NCBI GenBank assembly: GCA_022457065.1
Contig: JAJGBQ010000001.1
Coordinates: 7,440,001-7,504,000 of the forward strand
DNA length: 64,000 nucleotides
From: Curvularia sp. ZM96
Lineage: Eukaryota > Ascomycota > Dothideomycetes > Pleosporales > Pleosporaceae
Reading direction: 5' to 3'
The notes under the pieces were generated by a model that saw nothing but the letters and a program-made list of their open reading frames with translations, was not told the DNA's origin and searched no databases. The position numbers and the translations under genes were made by a program. Below are positions 21,949 to 33,867 of this stretch, in pieces; the first letter of the stretch is position 1, and every line of letters starts with the position of its first letter.

Positions 21949-23828
21949 ATGGCCAACGCGTACGTACAATCCAATTCCACGCTGCAACTTCTGTGCTTGC
22001 AGCCGACTTGACTGGCGCAATTCCACGCATGTCTGCGACGGACAGGACATCTAGCTACATGTCTCTGGGCTTGAAGCAACTTGGGAACAGCAGCTCGCCA
22101 TGAGCATGTCGCGACTACGCTGTCCTTCCAGCATTCGCTAACACCAACTTCAGTCTAGACCACCTCAACTCCGGCAGGACCAGGATTGAGTGGCTCAGCC
22201 AGCTCAACACTGAGTACACCCCTGCCAAGCAGTACCGCAGAACCTCCATCATCTGCACCATCGGCCCCAAGACCAACTCTGCCGAGAAGATCAATGCTCT
22301 CCGCAAAGTCGGCCTCAATGTCGTCCGCATGAACTTCTCCCACGGCTCGTACGAGTACCACCAGTCCGTCATCGACCATGCGCGCGAAGCCGAGAGGACA
22401 CAGCCTGGCAGGCCGCTTGCCATTGCTCTTGACACCAAGGGTCCTGAGATCCGAACGGGTAACACCGTGGGTGATGCCGATATCCCCATCAAGGCTGGCT
22501 CCATCATAAACATCACTACCGATGAGCAGTACGCCACTGCATGCGACGACAAGAACATGTACGTCGACTACAAGAACATCACCAAGGTCATTGAGGCTGG
22601 CCGCACAATCTACGTCGACGACGGTGTCCTCTCGTTCGAGGTCCTCGAGGTTGTAGACGACAAGACACTCAAGTGCAAGTGCGTCAACAACGGCAAGATC
22701 TCGTCAAGGAAGGGTGTCAACCTCCCCAAGACCGACATTGATCTTCCTCCGCTCTCAGAGAAGGACAAGGCCGATCTCAAGTTTGGTGTCAAGAACAAGG
22801 TCGACATGGTCTTTGCCTCCTTCATCCGCCGCGGTAGCGATATCACTGCCATCCGTGAGGTGCTCGGCGAGGAGGGCAAGGACATTCAAATCATTGCCAA
22901 GGTCGAGAACCAGCAGGGTGTAAACAACTTTGACGAGATTCTGCGAGAGACTGACGGTGTCATGGTTGCTCGTGGTGACCTTGGTATCGAGATTCCACCC
23001 AGCCAGGTCTTCATTGCACAGAAGATGATGATCACCAAGTGCAACATTGCTGGCAAGCCCGTCATCTGCGCCACGCAGATGCTCGAGTCCATGACCTACA
23101 ACCCACGCCCAACCCGTGCCGAAGTCAGCGACGTTGGTAACGCGGTTCTTGACGGTGCTGACTGTGTCATGTTGTCTGGTGAGACGGCAAAGGGCGACTA
23201 CCCTGTCGAGGCTGTCACCATGATGCACGAGACGTGCTTGCTTGCCGAGGTTGCTATTCCCTATGTCAATGCATTCGACGAGCTGCGAAAGCTTGCTCCC
23301 GTACCATGCCCAACGACCGAGACGTGCGCCATGGCAGCTGTCAGCGCTAGTCTTGAGCAGAACGCCGGAGCCATTCTGGTCCTGACGACAAGGTAAGAGG
23401 CTCAATAAGCCTGTATAGCTGTGAATTCTAACGTGTTGATAGTGGTACTACCGCCCGTCTTGTCTCCAAGTACAGGCCCGTATGCCCCATCATTATGGTT
23501 ACCCGTAACGAGATGGCCGCAAGGGTGAGTTTTGCCCCCCGAATACGAGAAGGACGTCCGTTGCTAACTTGAGTAGTATTCACACCTATACCGCGGCGTG
23601 TACCCATTTTATTTCCCCGAAGCAAAGCCAGACTTCAAGACGGAGCCATGGCAGGAGGATGTCGACCGCCGACTCAAGTGGGGTATCATGAACGCCATCA
23701 AGCTCGGTGTGCTTAGCAAGGGTGATCCAGTCGTCTGCGTGCAGGGCTGGAGAGGAGGCATGGGACACACCAACACGCTTCGTATTGTCCCGGCACAGGA
23801 AGACCTTGGCCTCGACCAAGACGCGTAA
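21949..23828 (+). CDS. pkiA: Pyruvate kinase
   Basis: Four exons: 21949-21959 (11 bases), 22154-23392, 23443-23524 and 23577-23828. Donors are GTACGT, GTAAGA and GTGAGT; acceptors are TCAG, ATAG and GTAG. The product has 527 residues, the normal fungal length. The active-site motifs are present: IICTIGPKTNS, VVRMNFSHGSYEYH, IIAKVENQQG with the catalytic lysine, GVMVARGDLGIEIP and MLESMTYNPRPTRAE. The enzyme converts phosphoenolpyruvate and ADP to pyruvate and ATP in the cytosol, the last step of glycolysis, and is normally activated by fructose 1,6-bisphosphate. The pyrimidine-rich leader and a 194-base first intron suggest strong expression. The tiny first exon is inferred from the splice signals. 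Confidence 0.96.
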
Positions 23829-24205
23829 AGGTACCGTAGGAGCGGAAACATTCTATTTACGATAGAAGGGGTGCGTGCAGGTGGAGAGAGAATGCTGCAC
23901 AAGACGCATATGCATGACTCGTTTGGCCAAATGACGGTCTGACGCATGAACCGCAAGATTTGATGTAGACACTAGCGGAATGCTCGCAAATCTTTGAATG
24001 ATCCTATTCTCTCGTCCGTATCGTGCCTAGTGATGACTGCGAGTGCGAAGAACACAACAAAGGCTAGAGCGACATGCGCGTCAACGGCCTTGAGCCGCCG
24101 CATAGCAAGGGTCAACTGCGCTGCCGGGACCGTGCGCCAGCAACACTAGCCTCCTGTACACGATGGTGAGTACATTGACCGACGCACAACCCTACCACAC
24201 CCACC
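23829..24205. other. intergenic region, 377 bases
   Basis: 3' UTR of pyruvate kinase and promoter of the triphosphatase gene. An ATG followed directly by GTGAGT occurs near 24162, which might be an unused upstream start or a leader intron donor. Nothing else is seen. Confidence 0.5.
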
Positions 24206-25522
24206 ATGGATATATCTGCGCTAGTGAATCATGATGGAGACGCAACGGTGCTACCGCGCCGTTCGCTCTCCATTCCTCACTCCACCACCGCGTCCTCGCC
24301 CGTCACCGTCACCGCAAGCCTGCCGACGCCGCCGCCTAAAACCAAACACAAGCAGATGTCGCTCAAGCGCAAGCGCCACGACCCAAAGCCAATATGGGCA
24401 TATCGCGAAGGCGAAGAGCTTCCACCTGAACTGAAGCAGCTCGAGGAGCAACAGCGCCAACAGTCGCGTCCGCCTCCGCCCGTCGTCGCTCCACCCCAGC
24501 CGCACGCGCAACCTCCACCGCAGGCTCCCCGAACCCAACCGTTGCCCACAGGGGAGCGAAACGGGCATCCATCAGCAGAAAAAGGTGCTCCGCCTCCGGC
24601 GACAGGAATGCGTGAACTCTCAGGCTTCGAAAGGCCCATCTCCAACGATGCACACATCTACGATGACGTGTCGCGCAACGTATGCGACTTCATATGGAAC
24701 ATGGCCGTCAACAATGAAGCTGTGCGAAACGCGATTGCGGATCCGAAAGTGCAGCTGGAAGTGGAAGCGCGATGGGGCCAGATCATAGACAAGCAGACGG
24801 ACCAGCGACTACGTGGGTTTTGGCGCACTGAAACCGTCTTGAACACCGACGTCTTGGAGGTCAAGTTCGAGAGCACCATGACGGCGCAGCAACACAAGCG
24901 CATGAACATGTTCCTCAACGCTCAGGTTCAGCAATCAAAAGCTCCTGGAGCCCCGCGGCCTCCGATCGATTACCGACACACCTACGAGACCGATATGTTC
25001 TACGAGCTGGATCAGCAAGGCTTCAGTTCATTGAACCCTATCGTCCAACGCCTGGTAAGCTCAGCCGGCGGCCGACAGCGCGTTCGTGTGACCCGCGACA
25101 AGAACAGCGGTGAGTTCCTGCGGGCCATCATAAAGCATAGGTTGGGCAATCTCGAAGTCAGCTCTCCAAAGACGGAGTGGGACTACCGCATCGGCATCAA
25201 CTTGGAAATCGACTTCCCAGGACCCATCGAAAGTCTCAAGCCTGCCCTTGAAGGTGGAAAGACCGCCGAGGGCATGCAACGACAAAAGGATCGCATGTCA
25301 TACTCGTGGCTCGGCGCGTATCAGGTCGATCTGACGCAGGTTTCGCAAGGAGCCAGCAAGAACCACGAACTAGAGCTGGAGCTTGACTCTGGTGTGCTCA
25401 TAGCAGAGGCGGACAAGGTGAGACGGAAAGAGCCTACCAAGTTCGAAAGCTTGATAAATGGCATGATGAATAATCTGCGAGTGTTGTCGCGTGAAATCAC
25501 AGCGCCTGGCGGTGGTGCATAG
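24206..25522 (+). CDS. cet1: mRNA-capping enzyme subunit beta, polynucleotide 5'-triphosphatase
   Basis: Single exon, 438 residues, starting at ACCATGG. About 140 N-terminal residues are Pro/Gln-rich and disordered. From about 150 on it matches the fungal Cet1 tunnel-type RNA triphosphatases. A first acidic metal-binding strand, EVEARWGQI, lies near 184-192; RVTRD is in the middle; and the second acidic strand, ELELELDSG, lies near 388-396. The enzyme removes the gamma-phosphate from nascent pre-mRNA, the first step of capping. It works in the nucleus with the guanylyltransferase Ceg1. The fold is unrelated to the metazoan capping triphosphatase. Confidence 0.93.
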   Translation: MDISALVNHDGDATVLPRRSLSIPHSTTASSPVTVTASLPTPPPKTKHKQMSLKRKRHDPKPIWAYREGEELPPELKQLEEQQRQQSRPPPPVVAPPQPHAQPPPQAPRTQPLPTGERNGHPSAEKGAPPPATGMRELSGFERPISNDAHIYDDVSRNVCDFIWNMAVNNEAVRNAIADPKVQLEVEARWGQIIDKQTDQRLRGFWRTETVLNTDVLEVKFESTMTAQQHKRMNMFLNAQVQQSKAPGAPRPPIDYRHTYETDMFYELDQQGFSSLNPIVQRLVSSAGGRQRVRVTRDKNSGEFLRAIIKHRLGNLEVSSPKTEWDYRIGINLEIDFPGPIESLKPALEGGKTAEGMQRQKDRMSYSWLGAYQVDLTQVSQGASKNHELELELDSGVLIAEADKVRRKEPTKFESLINGMMNNLRVLSREITAPGGGA

Positions 25523-26235
25523 CAGGGCTAGAGAGGAGGAATCTGTGGCTGTAATACTATGATTGTTTCTATATGGCGTTTTGGAAAGATCGAAGGAGAA
25601 ACATCAGATCCAGGATCAGCATCGTCAGGAGTTTGTGCTTTCAAAATACGATACCCGATTTCTACTATGTTGCATCACATTGTTTGCGGCTGTACCGTTT
25701 CCTGATGCCTTTGACTATTCATCTGCGATTGCAAGCAGCGTCTCGCAAGCTGTACCAAGTCTGCCATGCTTGTAAATACAACATGTTCCCTGTAGACATG
25801 TAGACCCCCCTTTTCTACTCATACTCGCACACCTCGAGTGAGGCGGCGCACATGGCTGGAGCTTATCGTGGGAGTGATGTGCAGCTAGCGTATTATGTCA
25901 TGTTGAAGTGGACCAGGGTCGCCGCTTCCGAGACTCACGAGCTGTGTTTAGACCATCACGTACACGATCCCCGAACCCACCACTCCGGCGCCACGCCATC
26001 CCCATCAATCTCTCTCCAGCCTCACATCTTTGTCTCTCTTTCACTGCGACGGCCGCACTAAAGTCCGAAGCAACACGGCCCGACCGTATCCTCTCATCGT
26101 AGGCAAGCCCGCAGGCGCCACTGCGTAGCTCCATAGCCTTCTACCCATTTCCGCAACAGCTCCCTCTCCCTTCAACACCGCGGACAAGCGTTCAACAACA
26201 CCGACACACGTATTGCTCCCACCCAACACAACGCA
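25523..26235. other. intergenic region, 713 bases
   Basis: Two genes on the same strand flank it. It contains the cet1 3' UTR and the rpn2 promoter, with a pyrimidine-rich leader after about 26150. ORFs on both strands at 25563-26229 are short and unrecognised. Confidence 0.55.
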
Positions 26236-29200
26236 ATGGTTGGCCTCACATCTGCCGCCGGTGTCGTTGGCTTCCTCTCTGAGCCGGATCCAGCTCTGCG
26301 CTCATTCGCCCTCCAGCGGTTGAACGAGGAGATTGACTTGCTGTGGCCAGAAGTCGCGGGCTCCGTCAGCCAAATGTAAGACGCTCAGATACGCTGCCTC
26401 ATACTGTGGTTCAGTAAATCCCGTTATCGGACAGCTGCTAACGTGAATGCGTCATAGTGAAGCCCTCTATGAAGATGAGTCCTTTCCCGAGCGCGAGCTT
26501 GCGGCCCTGGTAGCGGCAAAGGTATACTACCAGCTGCAAGAGTACAACGAGAGCATGGTCTTTGCGCTGGGTGCGGGCAAACTCTTTGATATCCATAAAG
26601 CTGCTGAGTTCGAGGAGACAATACTAGGTAAGACATCGCAAGCCTTGGACTGCTACTTCTTCGTCCCTGTTCTCTTCCACCTCCCGCCAAATGATTGAAC
26701 TTGTCATTGCTTCGAGAACACCTACTGACTTGCTTTTTTCTCAGCAAAATGCTTGGATACGTACATCGCGCTCTCAGTCATGCACAACCCCCCGACACCG
26801 GTCAGCAAGGCGAGCCAGGCTCCCCCTCAGCTCAGCACATCGTTTTCTGGTAATGCTGCGGGTGGTGCCAGTACTTCAGCCAGTTTGGCATCACCGATAA
26901 CACCGTTCTCGCAGTCCGCGTTACCGTCCAAGTCTCTTCTCTCTAGAGAAGACTCGTCTACATTCGACCCCACTGTACCCGGAGGAGGCAATGCAGGTGT
27001 ACCTGGAGCACACCCCACTCCTATGGTGCTGCAGCGAAATGTGCAGAAGAACCTCCACAGCACTGTCCGACGGATATTCGAGAGCTGCTACGAGAGTGGC
27101 AACTACAAGCAAGTTGTAGGAATTGCCATTGAGGCGCGAAATCTTGAGGTCTTGCGCGAAGCGATCGTCCGCGCGAGCCAGGAGGGAAAGAAGCATGGCA
27201 AGAAGCCTGCGCAACCGTCTCCACAGAGCGAAGACTTGATGGAGTATGTTCTCGACATTTGCATGAACGTGGTACAAGAGCGCGGCTTGAGGAACGAGAT
27301 CCTTCGCCTGATTCTGGATCTACTCAACGATGACCAGATACCAAACCCCGATTACTTTTCCATTGCCAAGTGCGTCGTCTACCTCAACCAGCATGCCCTC
27401 GCCTCGAAACTCATTCGGCAGCTCATTGAGCGTGATGACGACAAGTCGCGTGCTATCGCATACCAAATCTCGTTCGATCTGTACGAGAACGGTACACAGG
27501 AGTTCTTGAGCAAGGTCATGGAAGAGCTCCCCGCCGCCGAGAAGGAAGAGGACACCCAGAAGCCCCAATCAAACGAAGCTGGTGAATCGGACTCTCTGCT
27601 CGCGAACGCCGACACAAGCAATGTCTCGCGTACGAAGGAATCAGAATCAACCGAGGAGCAGCTCAAGTCTTTCAACTCTGTTCGCCACATTCTTCGAGGA
27701 ACAAAGAGCATCGAGCTCAACCTCGAGTTCTTGTACAGGAACAACCATACAGACAAGGCGATACTAAACAAGATTCGCGACAGCTTGGAGGCTAGGAACT
27801 CCATCTTCCATTCCAGTGTCACCTTTGCAAACGCTTTCATGAACGCAGGTACCACCAACGACACGTTCTTCCGAGAGAACCTGGAATGGCTAGGCAAGGC
27901 TGTCAACTGGTCAAAGTTCTCAGCAACCGCTGCTCTGGGTGTCATTCACCGTGGCAACATCACTCAAGGACAGAAGCTCCTCGAACCATATCTACCCAAG
28001 GACAGCGTTTCATCAGGTTCTCATTATGAGCAAGGTGGATCACTGTATGCTCTGGGATTGATATACGCCAACCACGGAAGCAACGTCCTTGACCTGCTTC
28101 TGAAGCAATTCCAGAACGCCTCCGAGGAAGTCATCCAGCACGGTGGTGCGCTTGGTCTCGGTGTCGCTGGCATGGCCACTGGCTCTGAGGAGATCTTTGA
28201 GGCGTTCAAGAACGTCCTGTACACTGACTCTGCTATCAATGGTGAGGCTGTCGGTCTCTCGATGGGTCTTGTCATGCTCGGCACAGGCAACATTAAAGCA
28301 CTCGAAGACATGATTCAATATGCCCACGACACTCAGCACGAGAAGATTGTCCGAGGACTTGCCATGGGTATGGCACTCATTATGTACGGCCGACAAGAGG
28401 CTGCTGATGAGCTCATCAACGGTCTCCTAGACGACCCAGACCCAACTCTACGCTACGGAGGAATCATGACAATTGCTTTGGCATACTGTGGCACGGGCAG
28501 CAACAAGGCTGTGCGAAGATTGTTGCATGTTGCGGTCAGTGACGTGAGCGACGATGTACGACGAGTTGCTGTCATGAGCTTGGGCTTCATCCTTTTCCGG
28601 AAGCCGGGCAGCGTTCCTCGCATGGTCGAACTCCTCGCTGAGTCGTACAACCCTCATGTCCGGTACGGAGCCACCATGGCTCTCGGTATTGCATGTGCTG
28701 GTACCGGGCTTCCCGAGGCTGTCGACTTGCTCGAGCCCATGATGAAGGACTCCACCGATTTCGTTCGCCAAGGTGCTCTGATCGCGCTGTCCATGATCAT
28801 GGTACAGCAGAACGAGGCCATGAACCCCAAGGTGGCATCAGTCCGGAAGCAGTTGGCCAAGGTTATTGGCGACCGCCACGAAGATGCCATGGCCAAGTTC
28901 GGGTGCGCTCTTGCCCTCGGTATCATCGACGCTGGAGGTCGAAATTGCACAATTGGCCTGCAGACGCCGACAGGCAACCTCAACATGACCGCCATTGTTG
29001 GCATGGCCGTCTTCACCCAGTACTGGTACTGGTTCCCTCTGACGCATTTCCTGTCTCTTAGCTTTACGCCTACTGCTGTCATTGGTCTGGACCAAGAGCT
29101 TGAGATCCCATCGTTCAAGTTCCACAGCAACACGCGGCCAAGCATGTTCGACTACCCACCAGACGCGGAAGTCAAGACAGAGGAGGCGCCCGAGAAGATC

Positions 29201-29839
29201 AAGACAGCAGTCTTGTCGACCACGGCTCAAGACAAGCGACGACGGATGGTCAAGGAGCGCCAAAAGCGAAGGGAAAGCATGGACGTCGACCATGCTCCTT
29301 CTACACCAAAGCCATCCGGCGATGATGACAAGATGGACGTGGACGAGGATGCTAAGAAGGAAGAGGGCGACAAGGCCGAGGGAGGACAGGCTGTCGAGTC
29401 GTCGTCAAAGAAGAAGGCAGAAAAAGAGAAGGTCGGTTACGAGCTGGAGAACATGTCGCGTGTGCTACCGCCACAAATTAAGTACATTAGCTTCCCAAGC
29501 GAGCGATATGTACCAGTAAAGAAGGTGAGTGGTCTACAAGCCGGTATTGAACGGGAACACAGGCTAATGCATCCCCAGCCAACTCTGGGTGTTATCCTTC
29601 TCACAGACACGAAGCCTTCAGAACCGAAGACGCTCCTCGAGCTCAAGGTAAAGAAGGCTGCACCCGCACCTGCCCCTGGGGCGTCAGGTTCCTCTGGCGA
29701 ACAAGCACCAGAAGGCGTGTCAGTAACAACAGCTGCAGCGCCGGTCAACGACAACATGGTATACGAGGGCGATGCAGAGGCGCCGACTCCGAACGAGTTC
29801 ATCTACGAGTCGGACACTAACCCGGATGATGACGAGTAG
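26236..29839 (+). CDS. rpn2: 26S proteasome regulatory subunit Rpn2 (PSMD1)
   Basis: Four exons: 26236-26375, 26458-26627, 26745-29524 and 29579-29839, giving 1116 residues. Introns 1 and 2 have clear GTAAGA donors and TAG/CAG acceptors. Intron 3 (54 bases, GTGAGT donor, CTAAT branch, CCCCAG acceptor) is in frame and free of stops, so an automatic caller would read through it. The N-terminus reads GVVGFLSEPDPALRSFALQ. The centre (about 400-800) carries the proteasome/cyclosome repeats, seen as recurring GLALGMA-like and LRYGGIMTIALAYCGTG segments. Near the C-terminus is a KEKE-type charged stretch. It is a scaffold of the base of the 19S particle that positions Rpn10 and Rpn13 for ubiquitin recognition. 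Confidence 0.95.
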
Positions 29840-31416
29840 ACGAGTGCCGCGGGGATAGCCGGTAGCGTGTTTTCTAGAAGATGCGTTTATTGGGCTGGTG
29901 CATGGCAGCGGAGAAGGGCAGCGTTTGCATTCATGACAGGTTATAGGGAGGCTTGTAGAGTCACCTTTCCCCATTGCCTAGTTCTTTAGACTACGGACGC
30001 ATGTATAATAGCCACAAGGTTGTTTTTATTTATCTTGGACGGTTTATGTTTTGACGTGTCGTGTACTCATACTGACCAATGCCGTCTTTGTTGCCGGGAG
30101 TGGCGGGCTTCTAGAATTGACCCGGGGTCCTGGATGGTGACTGTAGACGCAGAGTGCACATGGTCACACGGCGCGTAGATCTTCAACGTCTTGACATCAA
30201 GATTGGTGGGGCACTAATATACGTATATTTGGACGGTGGACATGGTGGCGAGAATGGAATGTAGCCATGAAACACGCGATTGGATGCGTATCATGTATAG
30301 CCGGTTTCAATATGGCCCTAGATACAAGCTGTCAATGCACAAGATGTAAGCTCGTGTCTCACAGAGCTTCTGTGCAGCAAAGCACTGCTCTTTCCGCGCC
30401 CGTTGAGGCCGGCGGGTTGGTGTTCCCCGGATTCTTCGGACCGCTAGCTCGGGTTCCAGAGGCGGAAACGGCTAGTTGGATGTACGCTGGGGATGTTGGA
30501 AACACCATCTTACACCAGCACACAGGCCACCCTCGTCGGTATATACCCTGCCAGAACATTACGCAATACTTCGCCAGTCGAAGTATTGGCCCCCGCTCGC
30601 GCCTTAGTAAAATGCCATTACCTCCGGATCCTCGAGCGGGCTCGCAATAGCGCGCCGGTTCCCGTGTCGCCACATCACTAAGGACAGGGTTGCGCAAAGA
30701 CGAAGGATTGCGGCGTGGAACGCCAGGCGGCCCTGGATCCCATTGTATCTTCGTATCTTTTTGCGCAGCCGAGCGTCTCAGTCTCTAACAACCGGTACAG
30801 GTAGAGAGGTCTGCTCGCCAGCATAAACCTGCCACCAACATACGAGGCCCTGCCTCCACCAACACTCGCCATGTACGCAGTCAGATGCAGGCAAAGCATC
30901 AGCTAACTGACGCCTTCCAGCGGCAAGTTGAGTACTCGTCTATTCACCCATGCATCTCCGTCTAATCGCGGATCTCTACACACCAATCGTTCTTCTTAGC
31001 CTACATGTAAGCGATGCCGCAACTGTGCAAATACCCGGTCATCATGCGCCCGGCAGAACCCACCTGGCACGGAAACCCCTTGCACTGTGCAACCAAGCTA
31101 CCAGTCTGCAGTTTAGGATCTGGCATGTCTCAGTGGTGGTTTGCCTGCTGCCGAGAACATATCAACGGCATGGGTCGCGTGGAAGGCTTGATTAAATTAA
31201 ATTGTCTTCCGTCTGGCGCCGCTCCACTTTGCATACCCTGCAAGCTACTCCGCGTTCCTGCTTTTATGTGTGTTGGTGGTTGTTGATGTGCAGGTGATGC
31301 CGTCCAGTTCCTCGGGCGCGAAGACGGCTTCGTTGTTACACTCTTTTGTCGACGCTTACTGCGTTGCCTCGACAAAATCTCGTTCTTTCGTTTGCTGGTG
31401 GTGAACTGTGAGCAAG
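29840..31416. other. intergenic region, 1.6 kb
   Basis: Rpn2 3' UTR followed by the upstream region of the sugar transporter. ORFs on both strands around 30267-30697 overlap each other and are not recognisable. GC-rich palindromic CCGG-containing sites (for example near 30430 and 30620) could be zinc-cluster binding sites, but this is speculation. Confidence 0.5.
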
Positions 31417-33489
31417 ATGGACCATTCGTACAAGAGGGATGTGCACACCTCGCACACGGAGCGCAGTAGTAGTACCATGGAGATTCGCCAGGTCCAGAAT
31501 GTTGCTTTTGCCGATGCAACGGCAAAGGCCAACGTCAGACCTTGGACAAAGTCCATGTTCAAGGTTGGCTTCATGAATGCTTTTTCCATGCATGGCACTT
31601 ACGACAAAACAGCTGTACTTCTGCCTCTTCATTGCCACGCTCAACTCATGCATCAACGGCTACGATGGATCACTCATGGGCGCCATCAACTCTTACCATC
31701 AATACCGCTCATATTTTGGCTTCAACATTGACGAAGGTACACCGACAACTGGAATCGTCTACGCAATATACACCATAGGCAACTTGGTCGGATCGTTCGT
31801 AGCCGGCCCGGCCACAGATTTCCGGGGAAGGAAATGGGGAATGTTCATTGGCACCTCGATCATCATCATCGGCGCTTGTATCCAAGCAACATGTGTCAAC
31901 CTCGGTGGGTTCATGGGCGGACGCTTTATCCTTGGTTTCGGTGTTGCCATCACGTCAACGGCCGGCCCGGCTTATGTCTCTGAAATGGCACACCCTTCCT
32001 ACCGTGGTGTTTGCACTGGTATCTTCAACACGTTCTGGTATGTCGGCGGAATCCCTGGATCTTTTGTGCCATACGGAACAAGCAACATACCTGGTACTCA
32101 ATCCTGGAGAATTCCGGTATGGCTTCAATTAATCTTCGCGGGCATTGTGTTCTGTTGTTCACCTTTCTTGCCGGAAACACCTCGATGGCTCATCGCCAAT
32201 GACCGACATGAAGAGGCGCTTAACACCATGGCACGTTTACATGGTGAAGGCGATCGTGATTCGCCTATCGTCAAGCTTGAATACAAGGAGATGGTTGAAG
32301 ACATTAGCGTTACAGGTTCCGACAAGCGCTGGTGGGACTACCGTGAGCTGTTCAACTCCCGCGAAGCCCGCTACAGAACTATGCTTGTTCTCGCCATGGC
32401 CTTCTTTGGTCAGTGGTCTGGAAATGGACCTGTAAGTTACTATTATCCGACCATGCTTCAAGGTGCTGGTATCAACGACAATCACACGCGTCTTCTCTAC
32501 AACGGCATGCAAAACATTGTTTCCTTCAGTGGTGCCATCTTCGGTGCCATCTACACAGACTCCTGGGGCCGCCGCCCTCAACTGCTTGTCTCCACTGCAC
32601 TGCTCGTCTTCGTTTTCGCCATTGTATGCGCACTTGTAGCTACCAACTTGAAGACGGGCCCGGACGGCCAACCTATCTATCTCGGTAACAATCGAACGCC
32701 CGAGATCAAGAGACCAGGCCAAGCCAAGGCCGTCATCGCTTTTGTCTTCATTTGTGGTTTCATTTATAGTGTCGGATACACCCCATTGCAACAGCTGTAT
32801 CCTGTCGAGTGCCTCCGGTACGAGTCGCGAGCCAAGGGCATGGCTTTTTACAATTTCTGGGTCAACATTGCGAACTTCTACAACACTTTTGTTACCGGAA
32901 TTGCCTTTTCCGGTGCAGGATGGAAGGTACGTTTTTTCCCCATAATTTTTTAAAAAAAAAAGAAACCCCGTCACCATTGTATCCTTATACTCACATGAAC
33001 GAACAGTACTACCTCCTCTTCATATTCTGGGACATTTTCGAATTCATCTTCATCTACTTCTTCTTCGTCGAAACACGGCGCCGCACACTCGAGGAAATCA
33101 GCGACATCTTCAACGCTAAGAAGCCCGTCAAGCACTCGCTCAATAAGACAAGCATCATGGTGCATGGAAATGGCAGAGGCGTCACCGAGATGCTGGATAA
33201 GGAGGAAAGAGTCGTCGAGCGCGATTTCGCAACCGCCATGTATAGCCATAGAAGGGCGAGCCAGTATGGCGCTGCGAGTATACGGGACAGCGGGGCGAGT
33301 CAGGGCGAGCTTATTGTTAGAGATGAGCTGAGGGAAAAGGTCATGGACGGGGGGAGGGGTAGTGCAGAAAGCGATATGGCGAGGGAAGAGGCGAGATATG
33401 CAGGTGGTGGGTATGCAGGCAATGCGTGGCGGGAAGAAAGGGAGCCATGGTACGCTACGTCACCTGGGCCACTGCCTCGAAGCCCATGA
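31417..33489 (+). CDS. MFS sugar transporter (sugar porter family, lactose permease/hexose-like)
   Basis: Three exons: 31417-31563, 31613-32926 and 33007-33489. The first intron has an atypical GTTGGC donor and an ACAG acceptor; the second has GTACGT and CAG. The product is 647 residues. Sugar porter signatures are clear: GYDGSLMGA in helix 1, DFRGRKWG, the PETPRWL motif after helix 6, DSWGRRPQ and the closing VETRRRTLEEISDIF. About twelve membrane helices are visible. The C-terminal tail, about 130 residues, is long, charged and glycine-rich. It should import a mono- or disaccharide with protons at the plasma membrane; the exact sugar cannot be read from the sequence. Confidence 0.92.
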
Positions 33490-33867
33490 CATGTTTTTGT
33501 AATGATTTTTCTTTGTTTGTTCATTTTCGCCGACAAGAGGCTGGATGGCTGGATCACGGCGATCTGTGTGCTTCTCAAGCATGTTGTATATACCCTTGTT
33601 TTTTCTGTTAACTTCCATACCACTTATGTTCAGTATACATATTTATGATATTCAATACACGATTCGAGCGCTCTTGAGAAGAAAAAACGCCGACAGAAAA
33701 GTGTTGTATATCAATTTATCTACTTCGTTATTGTACTCCATACATGTCGATATCGCACAACAACAACGCCATAAATATGCACTTCATTCTCACAACAAAA
33801 CTCCACACCAATGCATTCGTTCTATACAAACAACAGTAGTACTTGGGGGGTATCAACATCACATCTC
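33490..33867. other. convergent 3' intergenic region, 378 bases
   Basis: Between the sugar transporter and the cytochrome-b5-like gene. AT-rich, consistent with two 3' UTRs. No gene is seen. Confidence 0.6.

Noticed and set aside
30267..30697. ORFs on both strands upstream of the sugar transporter
   Set aside because: They overlap each other completely and resemble no protein.
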